Shown: positions 54,590 to 63,773 of the stretch, one piece after another
How the letters are laid out: every line of letters starts with the position of its first letter
Numbering within the stretch: the stretch's first letter is position 1
NCBI GenBank assembly: GCA_041619555.1
Contig: JBFKDQ010000004.1
Span: 1 to 64,000 of the forward strand
Direction of reading: 5' to 3'
Origin: Oceanococcus sp041619555
GTDB taxonomy: Bacteria > Pseudomonadota > Gammaproteobacteria > Nevskiales > Oceanococcaceae
DNA: 64,000 nt
Notes under the pieces: model-generated
The model's database searches: none
Told to the model about the DNA's origin: nothing
The model's input: the letters and a program-made list of their open reading frames with translations, nothing else
Position numbers and translations under genes: made by a program

Positions 54590-56322
54590 GAGCGGGCTCC
54601 TTGCGATTCGAGAACGGCGAGGTCGGACTGGTATTCTGCGGGCGCAATCTGCAGCAGGCGTGCGGCCGAACTCATCACCCGTGAGAACACCGGAGCGGCG
54701 ACCAGTCCGCCGTAGTACACCCCGGCCGCGGGCTCGTCCAGCATCACCAATCCCAAAAGCCGCGGATTTTCCGCCGGCAGCATGCCGACAAACAGCGATT
54801 GATGGCGGTCGTTCGAGTAACCACCGGGCTCGGCCTTGCGAACCGTGCCGGTTTTGCCCGCGACCCGATAGCCCGGCACCGCTGCCCGCTCGCCAGTCCC
54901 CCCGTCGGCGACCACAGCCGACAGCATGCTCCGGATCGCGGCGGCCGTTTGCGGTTTCAGCACCCGCGCTTCGGCGTATTCGGATCCGCCCTTGAGCAGG
55001 GACAGAGGCCGGCGCACGCCATCGGCAGCCAGCACCATATAGGCCTGGGCCAGTTGCAGGGCGGTGACGCTCATGCCGTAGCCGTAGGAGGCCGTGGCGG
55101 TACCGACCTCACCCCATTCAAACGGGCTGAGCAGGCTGCCGCCAACCTCACCCGGAAAGCCGGACGCGGTGGAGTAGCCGAAGCCGAAGTCGCGGAACGT
55201 ATCAAACAGCCGGTCGGCGCCGATCTGCAGGCCCAGCTTGGCCGCCCCCACATTGCTGGACTTGGCCAGCAGCGTGGATAAATCGAGCACGCCGTAGGCG
55301 CGGTGATCGCGAACCTGCAGGCGCCCCACCTTCATCCAGCCGCGGCCGGTATCGATGGTGCTCTCGGCATCGACGATGCCCGCCTCCAGCGCGGCTGCCA
55401 CGACCAGGGGCTTGACGGTAGACCCCGGCTCGAACTGATCCAGCGCCGCCCGATTACGCCAAGCCGCGCGATTCTCCCCCAGGTGGCCGCGATCATTCGG
55501 ATTGAAACCGGGCTGCGTCGCCAGCGCCAGGATTTCGCCGCTGAGCACGTCCGCCACCAGGATGATGCCGCCTTTCGCCTCATGCGCGGCGACCGCCGAC
55601 TTCAGCTCGGCGTAGGCGAAATGCTGCAGACGCAGGTCGATGGCAAGATCCATGTCCGCGCCCGGACGCGAGGCGCGGAATTCATTCAGGTCGTCGACCA
55701 CCCGACCCAGGCGATCCTGAATCACCAAACGGTGGCCCGGCGCACCGGCCAGCAGGCTGTCGAGCCCGCGCTCAAGCCCCTCTTGACCAACCCCGTCAAT
55801 ATTGCACAAGCCAACCAACTGGGCGGTCACTTCCGCAGCGGGATAGTAGCGCCGATATTCCCGTTGACCGAATACGCCAGGCGCCCCCAGGTCCAGAATC
55901 TGCCGCGCCTCGCTAGGCGGCAACTGGCGCTTGAGATAGAAGAACTGGCGGCCATCACGCTGGCGCAGGTCTTCGCGCAGCTGCAGCGCATCGAGTTTCA
56001 GCATGCCGGCGAGCGGGTCGATGTATTCAGGCTGCGCGAGCAAAGCTGAAGGCACTACCCAGATGGACTCAACCGGCGCGCTCAGAGCCAAAGGCGCGCC
56101 ATGCCGATCACGAATGGCGCCTCGCCCGCCTGGCTCCAACAAGGTGCGCACATGGCGACGTTCGCCCTCGGCGGTCAGGAAATCCCGATCACGCACCTGC
56201 AGTTCGAAGGCGCGCAGACCCAGGGCGACAAAACCCAGGCCCAGCAGGCCCAGCACCAACTTGCGGCGCCAGGCCTGAGGCGGCTCAGTCCGCGACCGGG
56301 ACGTGGACGATGGCGTAGGCAT
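54586..56322 (-). CDS. ftsI: Septal peptidoglycan transpeptidase FtsI (PBP3)
   Basis: Class B penicillin-binding protein that cross-links septal peptidoglycan; 578 residues. An N-terminal membrane helix at about residues 21-40 is followed by the PBP dimerisation domain (RGAIRDRHGAPLA). The transpeptidase domain carries the active-site motifs STVK (Ser301), SSN (355-357) and KTGT (490-493). It is preceded by ftsL and followed by murE with a GTGA overlap. Confidence 0.97.
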   Translation of the reverse strand: MPTPSSTSRSRTEPPQAWRRKLVLGLLGLGFVALGLRAFELQVRDRDFLTAEGERRHVRTLLEPGGRGAIRDRHGAPLALSAPVESIWVVPSALLAQPEYIDPLAGMLKLDALQLREDLRQRDGRQFFYLKRQLPPSEARQILDLGAPGVFGQREYRRYYPAAEVTAQLVGLCNIDGVGQEGLERGLDSLLAGAPGHRLVIQDRLGRVVDDLNEFRASRPGADMDLAIDLRLQHFAYAELKSAVAAHEAKGGIILVADVLSGEILALATQPGFNPNDRGHLGENRAAWRNRAALDQFEPGSTVKPLVVAAALEAGIVDAESTIDTGRGWMKVGRLQVRDHRAYGVLDLSTLLAKSSNVGAAKLGLQIGADRLFDTFRDFGFGYSTASGFPGEVGGSLLSPFEWGEVGTATASYGYGMSVTALQLAQAYMVLAADGVRRPLSLLKGGSEYAEARVLKPQTAAAIRSMLSAVVADGGTGERAAVPGYRVAGKTGTVRKAEPGGYSNDRHQSLFVGMLPAENPRLLGLVMLDEPAAGVYYGGLVAAPVFSRVMSSAARLLQIAPAEYQSDLAVLESQGARS

Positions 56323-56581
56323 CGGGCACCCTCATGTCGAGTTGACTGACGGCCAGTTCCTCAATCCGAGCGTGGGCGCCGATGGCGCCTCGCTCAAGCC
56401 GTAACTGGTTGAATTCCACCGCCAGGCGCTCGCGCTCCGCGATCTGCACCTGGACCTGCATCTGCAAGCCGCGGGCATGCTGTTTCATCCCGACAACAGC
56501 CACCGCCGAGACCAGCGCCAAAAGCAGGAGCAACAGGGGCAAACCGGCACGGAGCCCGCGCAACAGAACGGCCGGAATCAT
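56285..56581 (-). CDS. ftsL: Cell division protein FtsL
   Basis: Small bitopic divisome protein of about 98 residues that forms a coiled coil with FtsB and links to FtsQ and FtsI. One membrane helix (GLPLLLLLLALVSAVAVVGM) is followed by a heptad-rich periplasmic region (QMQVQVQIAERERLAVEFNQ). Several starts are possible (ATG at 56581, ATG at 56587, TTG at 56599). The one at 56581 was taken because it gives the four-base ATGA overlap with the rsmH stop, as elsewhere in the cluster. The end overlaps ftsI by 38 bases. Confidence 0.88.
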   Translation of the reverse strand: MIPAVLLRGLRAGLPLLLLLLALVSAVAVVGMKQHARGLQMQVQVQIAERERLAVEFNQLRLERGAIGAHARIEELAVSQLDMRVPDAYAIVHVPVAD

Positions 56582-57501
56582 GCGCATTTTTCCGCCCAAC
56601 GCAGCACCGCGCTGCGCGCCCGCGGGTTCTGCTGCGCTTCGATCACATCGCTGAGATGTCGCGACATGCCCCGCAGACGCGGCGGCGGCGCCGGCGAGAT
56701 CGGATCAGGCGCGGCCGGCCGTACCTGATCGCGCATGAACTGTTTGACGATCCGGTCTTCCAGGGAATGAAAACTGATGACCGCCAGGCGGCCGCCGGGA
56801 CGCAGGGCCGCAAGGGCCTGCGGCAGCACTTCAGCCAGCACATCCAGTTCACGGTTGACCGCGATTCGAATGGCCTGGAAGGTGCGTGTCGCCGGGTGGA
56901 TACGACTGCCGCGGCGCCCGCCGACCGCGCGCTCGACCAGATTCGCCAGACTCAGGGTATCGGTGATGGCCTGCTCCGCGCGAGCCGCGACGATGGCGCG
57001 CGCGATGCGCCCGGCCTTGGGCTCTTCGCCGTATTGCCGCAAGACCCGAATCATCTCATTCAGCGGCGTTTCCGCCAGCCACTGGGCCGCCGTCATACCG
57101 CCGCGGGAATCCATCCGCATGTCCAGCGGACCGGAGCGGGCGAAACTGAAACCGCGCCCGGCCTGGTCCAACTGCGGGCTGGACACGCCCAGATCGAACA
57201 GGATGCCGTCGCAAGCGCCGATGAGCCCGCGAGCCCGCAGACGCTCACCCAGAAACGAAAAATTGCAGGCTTCGAACTCGAAACGGGAATCGTCACCCAG
57301 CAGATCCGCAGCCGCCACCGCAGCCTCCGGGTCCTGATCAAAGGCCAGCAGGCGACCGCACGCACCCAGGCGGGCCAGGATGGCCTGGCTGTGACCGCCG
57401 CGCCCGAACGTGGCGTCCACATAGACGCCTTCGGCCCGGACCTCCAAAGCGGAAAGCGAGGCCTCCAGCAGAACCGGCTCATGCGAGCGATCTGGGCGCA
57501 C
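56578..57501 (-). CDS. rsmH: 16S rRNA (cytosine-1402-N4) methyltransferase RsmH
   Basis: Methylates C1402 of 16S rRNA; 307 residues. It starts near HEPVLLEASLSAL. The SAM-binding motif is DATFGRGGHS, followed by LFDLGVSSPQLD and near the C-terminus ISFHSLEDRIVKQF. GTG at 57501 is the best start: it lies eight bases after the mraZ stop and leaves the usual short N-terminus. A longer upstream reading runs through mraZ. Confidence 0.95.
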   Translation of the reverse strand: MRPDRSHEPVLLEASLSALEVRAEGVYVDATFGRGGHSQAILARLGACGRLLAFDQDPEAAVAAADLLGDDSRFEFEACNFSFLGERLRARGLIGACDGILFDLGVSSPQLDQAGRGFSFARSGPLDMRMDSRGGMTAAQWLAETPLNEMIRVLRQYGEEPKAGRIARAIVAARAEQAITDTLSLANLVERAVGGRRGSRIHPATRTFQAIRIAVNRELDVLAEVLPQALAALRPGGRLAVISFHSLEDRIVKQFMRDQVRPAAPDPISPAPPPRLRGMSRHLSDVIEAQQNPRARSAVLRWAEKCA

Positions 57502-57508
57502 GACGCGC

Positions 57509-57940
57509 CTAGATTCCGATACTGGCAAGGAATTCCGGATCAAACTCGACCTCTTCCTGGCAACGCTGCCAGGTCTGCTTGTCCCAGAGCTCGAACTTCT
57601 CGCCTTGACCGACAAACATGGCCGCCCGGTCAAGGCCGGCACGCGCACGCAGATAGGGCGTCAGTTGCACCCTGCCCTGCTTGTCCATCGCCAACTCCTC
57701 CGCCGAACCCAGAAAATGACGCTGCAGCTTCTTGACCTGCGCGCTCAGCGAGGGCAAGCCCATCAGCTTCTGCGCGAAAGCCTCCCACTCCGGCTGGGGA
57801 AAAATCTGCAAGCACTGATCCAGGCTCAAAGTGACCGTGAGGCGACCACCGCAACAGTCCTGCAACGACGCGCGATAACGCGCCGGGATCGCCAGGCGCC
57901 CCTTCACGTCTATCGCCAATTCAGTCGTGCCGCTGTACAT
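57509..57940 (-). CDS. mraZ: Transcriptional regulator MraZ
   Basis: DNA-binding protein of the AbrB/SpoVT fold that represses its own dcw promoter in E. coli; 143 residues. Two MraZ repeats are visible: DVKGRLAIPARYR in the first and MDKQGRVQLTPYLR in the second, with their DxxGR motifs. The start is ATG at 57940 (MYSGTTELAID), where the fold begins; a longer frame to 57970 adds an unrelated leader. It heads the dcw operon, and its own candidate operator (57963-57992) lies directly upstream. Confidence 0.97.
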   Translation of the reverse strand: MYSGTTELAIDVKGRLAIPARYRASLQDCCGGRLTVTLSLDQCLQIFPQPEWEAFAQKLMGLPSLSAQVKKLQRHFLGSAEELAMDKQGRVQLTPYLRARAGLDRAAMFVGQGEKFELWDKQTWQRCQEEVEFDPEFLASIGI

Positions 57941-57962
57941 CGGAAGGCCCCTATGCGTGGGT

Positions 57963-57992
57963 TTCCCCACATCTCACCACTTTTCACCCCAT
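57963..57992 (-). promoter_or_regulatory. Three-repeat MraZ operator
   Basis: Three tandem ten-base repeats occupy 57963-57992. Read on the minus strand they are ATGGGGTGAA, AAGTGGTGAG and ATGTGGGGAA, each with a GTGG- or GGGG-type core followed by GA. The spacing and GTGG-like core fit the MraZ boxes known upstream of mraZ (three TGGG-type repeats with a ten-base period). They sit between the -10 element of the dcw promoter and the mraZ start, in the position for repression. Confidence 0.75.
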
Positions 57993-57999
57993 GGACTGA

Positions 58000-58028
58000 A
58001 CTATAGGCCGACGACCGCCCTCTGTCAA
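58000..58028 (-). promoter_or_regulatory. Sigma-70 promoter of the dcw cluster
   Basis: On the minus strand TTGACA (58028-58023) and TATAGT (58005-58000) are 17 bases apart: a perfect -35 and a five-of-six -10 at ideal spacing. Transcription would start near 57993, directly before the MraZ repeats. It is the best promoter match I found in the window. Confidence 0.9.
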
Positions 58029-58256
58029 GGCAGTTTTATAAACAAAAACAGTAACTTAGATCACATTTCCTGGATTTTTTCGAGCTCCTAAACAGGCCTA
58101 TAAACAACAACTTACAATGACCTTTTAGAGCCATTTATGAAGGACTGACGGACTTTTGACGAGCAAAGTGGAGCAAATGGGAAGATTTTCCCGACGAATG
58201 GCTCAAAGTGGCCCACGGCAGGCCTGCGCAGGCCACATCCGGAACGAAGGAAACAA

Positions 58257-58601
<345 letters not shown>

Positions 58602-58675
58602 AGGCACATTCTGCGGGCCGGCCTGCCGGAACACAAGGCAAGGGCCAGCTGCCGCCCAAACCCGCAGCGCCGCAC

Positions 58676-59521
58676 TCACTGTCGATCACGCAAGGCCCAC
58701 TGGTAATACTGATTCGGCTTGCCGCCACACAGCCGAGCGGTGAGCCGCGCGGCCTTGCGCGCCGGCAACTCGGACAACAACATGTCCAGAACCTGCGCCG
58801 CATCCAGTGCACGCACAGGCGCCTCGACCTCGGCGCCACCAATGAGCACAACGAACTCACCGCGCCCCTCATCGCCTGGCATTTGCGCCCATTGCGCCAG
58901 TTCGCCCGCCAGCCCCGTGCGCACGCTTTCGAAACGCTTGGTCAATTCGCGCGCGAGACAAACCGGACGCTCCGCCCCCAGCACGCTTTCGATGTCCCGA
59001 AGGCAGTCCGCCAATCGATGGGGGGATTCGTAGAGGATCGTGGTGCGGCGCTCGTGCCTCACGGCCTGCAAGGCCTCGCGCCGGGCGCTGGCGCGGGCCG
59101 GCAAGAAACCCTCGAACACGAAGCGCTCGGCCGGCATACCGGACAGAACCAGCGCCGTGATCAGCGCGGTTGGCCCGGGAATGCAATGAATTTCGAACCC
59201 GGCCTCGCGCGCCGCCCGGACCAAAGGAAATCCCGGGTCCGAAATCAGCGGCATGCCCGCATCACTGATCAGGGCCAGAGATTGCCCCTCACGCAGCCAG
59301 TTCAACACCGTAGCCAGCCGCTCGCCTTCATTGTGTGCATGCCAGGCGGTCAGGGGCGTATTGATGGCGTAGTGCCGCAGCAGCTTGCTGCTATGCCGGG
59401 TATCTTCGGCGAGTATCCGGTCCACTTCCGTGAGGATGCGCAAGGCCCGCGCACTGATGTCTTCCAAATTACCGATCGGCGTTCCGACCAGATACAGGCA
59501 AGCGCCCACTGCATTCTCCAT
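58676..59521 (-). CDS. rsmI: 16S rRNA (cytidine-1402-2'-O) methyltransferase RsmI
   Basis: Tetrapyrrole-methylase-fold enzyme that methylates the ribose of C1402 in 16S rRNA, the same nucleotide modified by RsmH; 281 residues. Signatures: LVGTPIGNLEDIS, ILAEDTRHS and LISDAGMPLISDPG, then IPGPTALITAL. The start ATG at 59521 has a weak ribosome site. It is divergent to the lpoA-like gene. Between it and rnpB lie 74 gene-free bases. Confidence 0.97.
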   Translation of the reverse strand: MENAVGACLYLVGTPIGNLEDISARALRILTEVDRILAEDTRHSSKLLRHYAINTPLTAWHAHNEGERLATVLNWLREGQSLALISDAGMPLISDPGFPLVRAAREAGFEIHCIPGPTALITALVLSGMPAERFVFEGFLPARASARREALQAVRHERRTTILYESPHRLADCLRDIESVLGAERPVCLARELTKRFESVRTGLAGELAQWAQMPGDEGRGEFVVLIGGAEVEAPVRALDAAQVLDMLLSELPARKAARLTARLCGGKPNQYYQWALRDRQ

Positions 59522-59648
59522 CCAAGAACCGGATCATCCATTGAGGTTCGCGAATCCGCTGCCAGCTCCCGCAGCCCCGCCGGATGCCCCTGAAGGACAC
59601 CGAATCCTCTATTCTTAATAGCTTACGCCGAATGCGCAGCAGCCCCGC

Positions 59649-61484
59649 ATGAAAATTCGACACCTCATCCTTCTTAGTTGCAGCCTCAACCTCTGGGCAT
59701 GTGCCAGCCTGCCCGGCTTTTCTGACAGCAAGGGGAGCGACGATCGCATCGTCGAACCGCCCGTTGAGCCCCAGGTCGAGCAGGACCCGGCGGAACTCGC
59801 GGCCCTGTACCTGGACCAGGCCGCCATGAGCGATGGCGAGGCGCGCATCCCCCTGCTGGAAAGAGCCTGCCATTTCGCCGCCCAGGCCCTCAATACAGAC
59901 TTCATGGGCCAGGCCCTGGCCCTGTATCCCGAGCTGAGCCTGAGCACGGAGCAACGCGCCGCCTACGACACCTGCCAGGCACTTCGATTTGCACTGGACG
60001 AGCAGCCCAAGGAAGTCCTGCGCATCATTGCCGGCAGCCCCAAGCCCGAGCAGCCGGCAGTACAGGCGGACTACTGGCTCGCCCAGTCCCTGGCCTACCA
60101 GCAGCTCGATGATGGCGAAGCGGCCACCCTGATGCTGGTGCTGCGCGGCAGCATGCTCCCGGCAACGGAGGAACTGGCAAATCGGGCGCGCATCTGGGAA
60201 CTGCAACGGCAGGGCTCGCGTTTCCTGTTCGCGGACGAGTCAGAGCGCTACGACGCCACCACGCGCGGCTGGATCGCATTGGGCCAGATCGCCCGCCGCT
60301 TCTGGTCGGACGAAAGCGGCCTGCAGGCGGCCATCAATCAGTGGATCGCGCAATTTCCAGGCCACCCCGCGAGCTCGGACTACCTGCCGCAGGCACGCCA
60401 GATCGCGGAAGCCACCCTACGCTCCGCCGCGCGCCACATCGCTCTGCTGCTGCCACTGAGCGACCGCCTGGCCGGCGCCGCATCCGCGGTGCGCGACGGC
60501 TTTTTGGCCGCTCATTTCGCCAACAGCGCCCCCGGCCTGGAAATCCGCATCTACGACACCAGTACGGATGCCATCGCCAGCTACGAACAGGCTCTGGCCG
60601 ATGGTGCAGATCTGATCGTCGGCCCGCTCGACAAACAGGCCGTCGAAGCGGTCGTCAGCCGCAATGCGGATCAACTGCCGATCTTGGCCCTGAACTATCG
60701 CGATGCCCCGGGCGCCGGAAGCACGGTCCTGGAGTACGGCCTGGCGCCGGAAGACGATGCCCGCTCGGTCGCCCTGCGCGCTCTGGCAGACGGCCACACC
60801 CACGCCATCGCACTGGTCAGCGACGACGACTGGGGCCTGCGCTCCCTGCGCGCCTTTGCCGATGCGTTCAGCGAGGGCGGCGGCGTCATCGTTGACCAGC
60901 GCCAATTTCATGGCGGCCCGAGAGACTACCCGGCCGTCATCACCGACCTCCTGCGTCTGGATGAAAGCCAGTCTCGGGCCCAGGCGATGCAGCGACTGCT
61001 GGGCGAGGAGATCGACAGCATGCCGGTACGGCGCCAGGATGCGGAAATGCTGTATCTCGCCGCCAGCCCGTCGCAGGGCCGGCAGTTGCGACCACAGTTC
61101 CGCTTCTACCACGCCTCCGATCTGCCGATCTATGCCTCCGGCCGAATTTATGAAGGACAAGCGAATGCCGAACTGGACAAGGACCTCAACGGCATTCGCT
61201 TCTGCAGCCTGCCCTGGCTGCTGAACACCAGCGAAACCTGGATCAGCCGGCGCCAGGCGATCGAGCAGGCCTGGCCGAATCGGGTGCGCCGGCTCGAGCG
61301 ACTGTATGCCATGGGCAACGACGCCTACCTGCTGGCCAGCGCCTTGCGCAATGCGAACTGGAGCCAGTTGGCCACCATCGCGGGAGCCACGGGCAGCCTC
61401 AGCCTGGATGGACCTCGCATCGTGCGCACCCTGCCCTGCGCACGCTTCGAACAGGGCGTACCGCAACTCAGCGCGCGCCTGTGA
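59649..61484 (+). CDS. LpoA-like outer-membrane lipoprotein, penicillin-binding protein activator
   Basis: Lipoprotein of 611 residues in the LppC/LpoA family, which activates PBP1A from the outer membrane in E. coli. The signal ends in the lipobox LWA-C (Cys18). The N-terminal half is helical (TPR-like), and the C-terminal half is a periplasmic binding-protein-like domain (ARHIALLLPLSDRLAGAASA onward, LIVGPLDKQAVEAV), the usual LpoA layout. It is the first gene of lpoA-yraN-FAD oxidase, and its stop overlaps the yraN GTG by four bases. No ribosome site was seen. Conservation within this family is low, so the activator role is inferred from family and position. Confidence 0.88.
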   Translation: MKIRHLILLSCSLNLWACASLPGFSDSKGSDDRIVEPPVEPQVEQDPAELAALYLDQAAMSDGEARIPLLERACHFAAQALNTDFMGQALALYPELSLSTEQRAAYDTCQALRFALDEQPKEVLRIIAGSPKPEQPAVQADYWLAQSLAYQQLDDGEAATLMLVLRGSMLPATEELANRARIWELQRQGSRFLFADESERYDATTRGWIALGQIARRFWSDESGLQAAINQWIAQFPGHPASSDYLPQARQIAEATLRSAARHIALLLPLSDRLAGAASAVRDGFLAAHFANSAPGLEIRIYDTSTDAIASYEQALADGADLIVGPLDKQAVEAVVSRNADQLPILALNYRDAPGAGSTVLEYGLAPEDDARSVALRALADGHTHAIALVSDDDWGLRSLRAFADAFSEGGGVIVDQRQFHGGPRDYPAVITDLLRLDESQSRAQAMQRLLGEEIDSMPVRRQDAEMLYLAASPSQGRQLRPQFRFYHASDLPIYASGRIYEGQANAELDKDLNGIRFCSLPWLLNTSETWISRRQAIEQAWPNRVRRLERLYAMGNDAYLLASALRNANWSQLATIAGATGSLSLDGPRIVRTLPCARFEQGVPQLSARL

Positions 61485-61825
61485 GCAAGCGCGGGAATGA
61501 GGCGGAAGACCAGGCCTGGCGTTATCTCCAGAAGCAGGGCCTGACCTTGCTGGAACGCAACGCAGCCAGCCGGCGCGGCGAGATCGATCTGATTCTTGAG
61601 GACGGCGAGGAACTGGTGATGGTCGAGGTCAGGGCCCGGGCGAACGGCGCCGCGGTGACTGCGGCAGCCAGCATCACGATGCAGAAGCGTCAGCGCATCA
61701 TCGCCGCCACCCAACATTGGCTCAGCCGGCACCCCCGACGTCACGACCAGCCCCTGCGTTTCGATGTGATCGCAATCGATGGCGACGAACTGCGCTGGAT
61801 CCGCAACGCGTTTGACGCCCTATGA
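61481..61825 (+). CDS. YraN family putative endonuclease
   Basis: Small protein of 114 residues of the UPF0102/YraN family. It belongs to the Holliday-junction-resolvase-like fold, with the catalytic-type pattern RRGEIDLILEDGEELVMVEVR (Glu and Asp, then Glu-Val-Lys-like). The cellular role is not established. The GTG start at 61481 overlaps the lpoA stop, and the stop overlaps the next gene (ATGA). The lpoA-yraN pairing is conserved in gammaproteobacteria. Confidence 0.93.
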   Translation: MSKRGNEAEDQAWRYLQKQGLTLLERNAASRRGEIDLILEDGEELVMVEVRARANGAAVTAAASITMQKRQRIIAATQHWLSRHPRRHDQPLRFDVIAIDGDELRWIRNAFDAL

Positions 61826-63216
61826 GCCTGAGCCCGACTCAATTGACCGCACTGCGGGACTGCCTGCGCCCGGACCAGCTATTGCTCGATCCGGCCGAAT
61901 GTCTCTGCTACGGGTATGACAACAGCAAACAGCAGGCCACGCCGGATGCCGTCGCCCTGCCGCAGGACACCGCACAGGTGGTGGCCTTGCTGCGCGCCTG
62001 CAGCGCCGCGGCCATTCCGGTCGTGACGCGCGGTGCCGGCACCAATACGGTGGGAGCCACCGTGCCCATCACTGGCGGCCTGGTCCTGAGCCTGGAACAG
62101 ATGAACCGCTTGCTGGAACTGTCAGCGGCCAACCGCTATCTGCGCTGCGAGGCCGGAATGCGCAATGGCGAGGTGCAGCAACACGCGGCGAGCGCCGCCA
62201 TGTTCTGGCCACCCGACCCCACCAGCGCGGCATTCTCTACCGTCGGCGGCAACCTTGGCTGCAATGCGGGCGGCCCCCGCGCGGTGAAATACGGTACCTG
62301 CCGCGAGAATACGCTGGGACTGACCGCCGTGACCGGCGATGGCCGCCTGATTCATACCGGCAGCAAGACCACCAAAGGTGTTGTCGGCTACGACCTCAGC
62401 CGCCTGCTGATCGGCTCGGAAGGCACTCTGGCCGTCATCACCGAGGCCACCCTGCTGCTGCAGGCCCTGCCGCCGGAGCGCTGGAGCCTGCGCGCCGCCT
62501 ACCGCGACGTAGCCAGCGCAACCGCCGCGGTATCCGCCTTGATGGCACAGGCCGCGCGGCCCTGCGCGCTTGAGTTCATGGATGGCACGGCGGTGAAACT
62601 GGTGATGGCGCACGGCGGCATCGACCTGCCCGCAGACACCGGCGCCCTGCTGCTGATGGAAATTGACGGCCAGGGCGAACAGATGGAAATCGATGCCGAG
62701 GCCATGCGCCAGGTCGGTGAGCGTGCTGGCTGCCTGGATTGGCGCATCGCCCGCGACCCGCAGAGCAGCCAGTCCCTCTGGCAGGCGCGCAAGGCCTTGT
62801 CGCCTTGCCTGCGCAAGCTGGCGCCCAAGAAACTGAATGAAGATGTTGTCGTGCCGGTCTCACGCCTGCCTGAACTCATTGGGCGGCTGGAGGCGATCTC
62901 ACAGCGCCACGGCCTGCCGATCGTCAACTTCGGCCATGCCGGCAATGGCAATGTGCACGTCAACATTCTCGCAGATCCGACCCGGCCAGGTCAGATGGAA
63001 GCCCGCAGCGCCTGCCTGGATGAGGTGTTCGAAACGGTTCTGGCACTGGACGGCACGCTGTCCGGCGAACATGGAGTCGGCCTGGCCAAACGCGATTACA
63101 TCGCGCGGGAACTGGGCGAAACCAGCCTGCAGCTGATGCGCGAGCTGAAACGGGTTTTCGATCCGGCGGGCATTCTGAACCCGGGCAAGAGCCTGCCGCC
63201 GCCGCGGTCTATTTGA
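61822..63216 (+). CDS. FAD-linked oxidase (D-2-hydroxyacid dehydrogenase, GlcD-like)
   Basis: FAD-dependent dehydrogenase of 464 residues in the GlcD/Dld2 family. The FAD domain has VVTRGAGTNTVGATVPITGG, VGGNLGCNAGGPRAVKYG and IGSEGTLAVITEATL. The C-terminal domain has NFGHAGNGNVHVN and SGEHGVGLAKRDY, the conserved substrate and metal region with its His residues. Substrates in the family are D-lactate, glycolate or D-2-hydroxyglutarate; the choice cannot be read here. It ends the lpoA-yraN unit and overlaps the convergent sspB gene by eight bases. Confidence 0.9.
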   Translation: MSLSPTQLTALRDCLRPDQLLLDPAECLCYGYDNSKQQATPDAVALPQDTAQVVALLRACSAAAIPVVTRGAGTNTVGATVPITGGLVLSLEQMNRLLELSAANRYLRCEAGMRNGEVQQHAASAAMFWPPDPTSAAFSTVGGNLGCNAGGPRAVKYGTCRENTLGLTAVTGDGRLIHTGSKTTKGVVGYDLSRLLIGSEGTLAVITEATLLLQALPPERWSLRAAYRDVASATAAVSALMAQAARPCALEFMDGTAVKLVMAHGGIDLPADTGALLLMEIDGQGEQMEIDAEAMRQVGERAGCLDWRIARDPQSSQSLWQARKALSPCLRKLAPKKLNEDVVVPVSRLPELIGRLEAISQRHGLPIVNFGHAGNGNVHVNILADPTRPGQMEARSACLDEVFETVLALDGTLSGEHGVGLAKRDYIARELGETSLQLMRELKRVFDPAGILNPGKSLPPPRSI

Positions 63217-63697
63217 TCAGCTTGAGGCTGGGCCGCCCGCGCGGGGGGCGCGGCGGTTCATCCGGCGCTTCGTCGGAATCACTCGTGGTTGGTTCGCCCT
63301 CCTGCCTGTCATCCTCGGATTGCACCAGGCGCAAGGATTCCGTCGCTGGGGCCGGCTCGCTCTGTGCACCGGTTTCGTCCGCCATCACCGGCTCCTCCGG
63401 AAACACCATGCCCTCACCGGTTTCGCGCACGACCAACGCCGAGACCGCTTCCACCGGAATGCTGAGCATTTCACTCCGGCCACCAAAGCGGGCAAGGCCG
63501 GTAATCAGCTCATTCGTGATCTGGCGCTGATTCATCGCACTGAAACTGACATTGAGCGTGATCCGCCCGTCCTCGACATAAGCCGCCGGGACCTGAACAC
63601 CGGGCTGACGGGCATCAACCGCGAGCAGCGGGGTCAGGCCATTGGCTTCGGCCCATTCCACCATCGCGCGTAACAGGAAGGGTTTGCGGGGGATCAT
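63209..63697 (-). CDS. sspB: ClpXP protease specificity-enhancing factor SspB
   Basis: Adaptor that delivers ssrA-tagged proteins to ClpXP; 162 residues. The globular part (about 1-110) begins RKPFLLRAMVEWAEANGLTP and has VSFSAMNQRQITNELITGLARFGG. An acidic and Pro-rich linker follows, and the extreme C-terminus GRPSLKLIK is the ClpX-binding tail. The ATG at 63697 has a weak ribosome site. Unlike the usual petC-sspA-sspB order, no sspA lies between this gene and cytochrome c1. Confidence 0.95.
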   Translation of the reverse strand: MIPRKPFLLRAMVEWAEANGLTPLLAVDARQPGVQVPAAYVEDGRITLNVSFSAMNQRQITNELITGLARFGGRSEMLSIPVEAVSALVVRETGEGMVFPEEPVMADETGAQSEPAPATESLRLVQSEDDRQEGEPTTSDSDEAPDEPPRPPRGRPSLKLIK

Positions 63698-63712
63698 GGC
63701 GTCAACTCAAGC

Positions 63713-63737
63713 AAAAGGGCCGGCGTAGGCCGGCCCT
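63713..63737 (-). terminator. Rho-independent terminator after petC
   Basis: On the minus strand an eight-pair stem (AGGGCCGG with CCGGCCCT) around a six-base loop, followed by four T. It lies between the petC stop and the sspB start, so sspB is probably transcribed separately. Confidence 0.85.
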
Positions 63738-63773
63738 GTTCAATGTTGTCAGGATACATGCCCGACCAGCGGA

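Noticed and set aside
58211..58250. Hairpin GGCCTGCGCAGGCC downstream of rnpB as terminator
   Set aside because: Self-complementary but with only a weak T stretch after it; not convincing enough to call.
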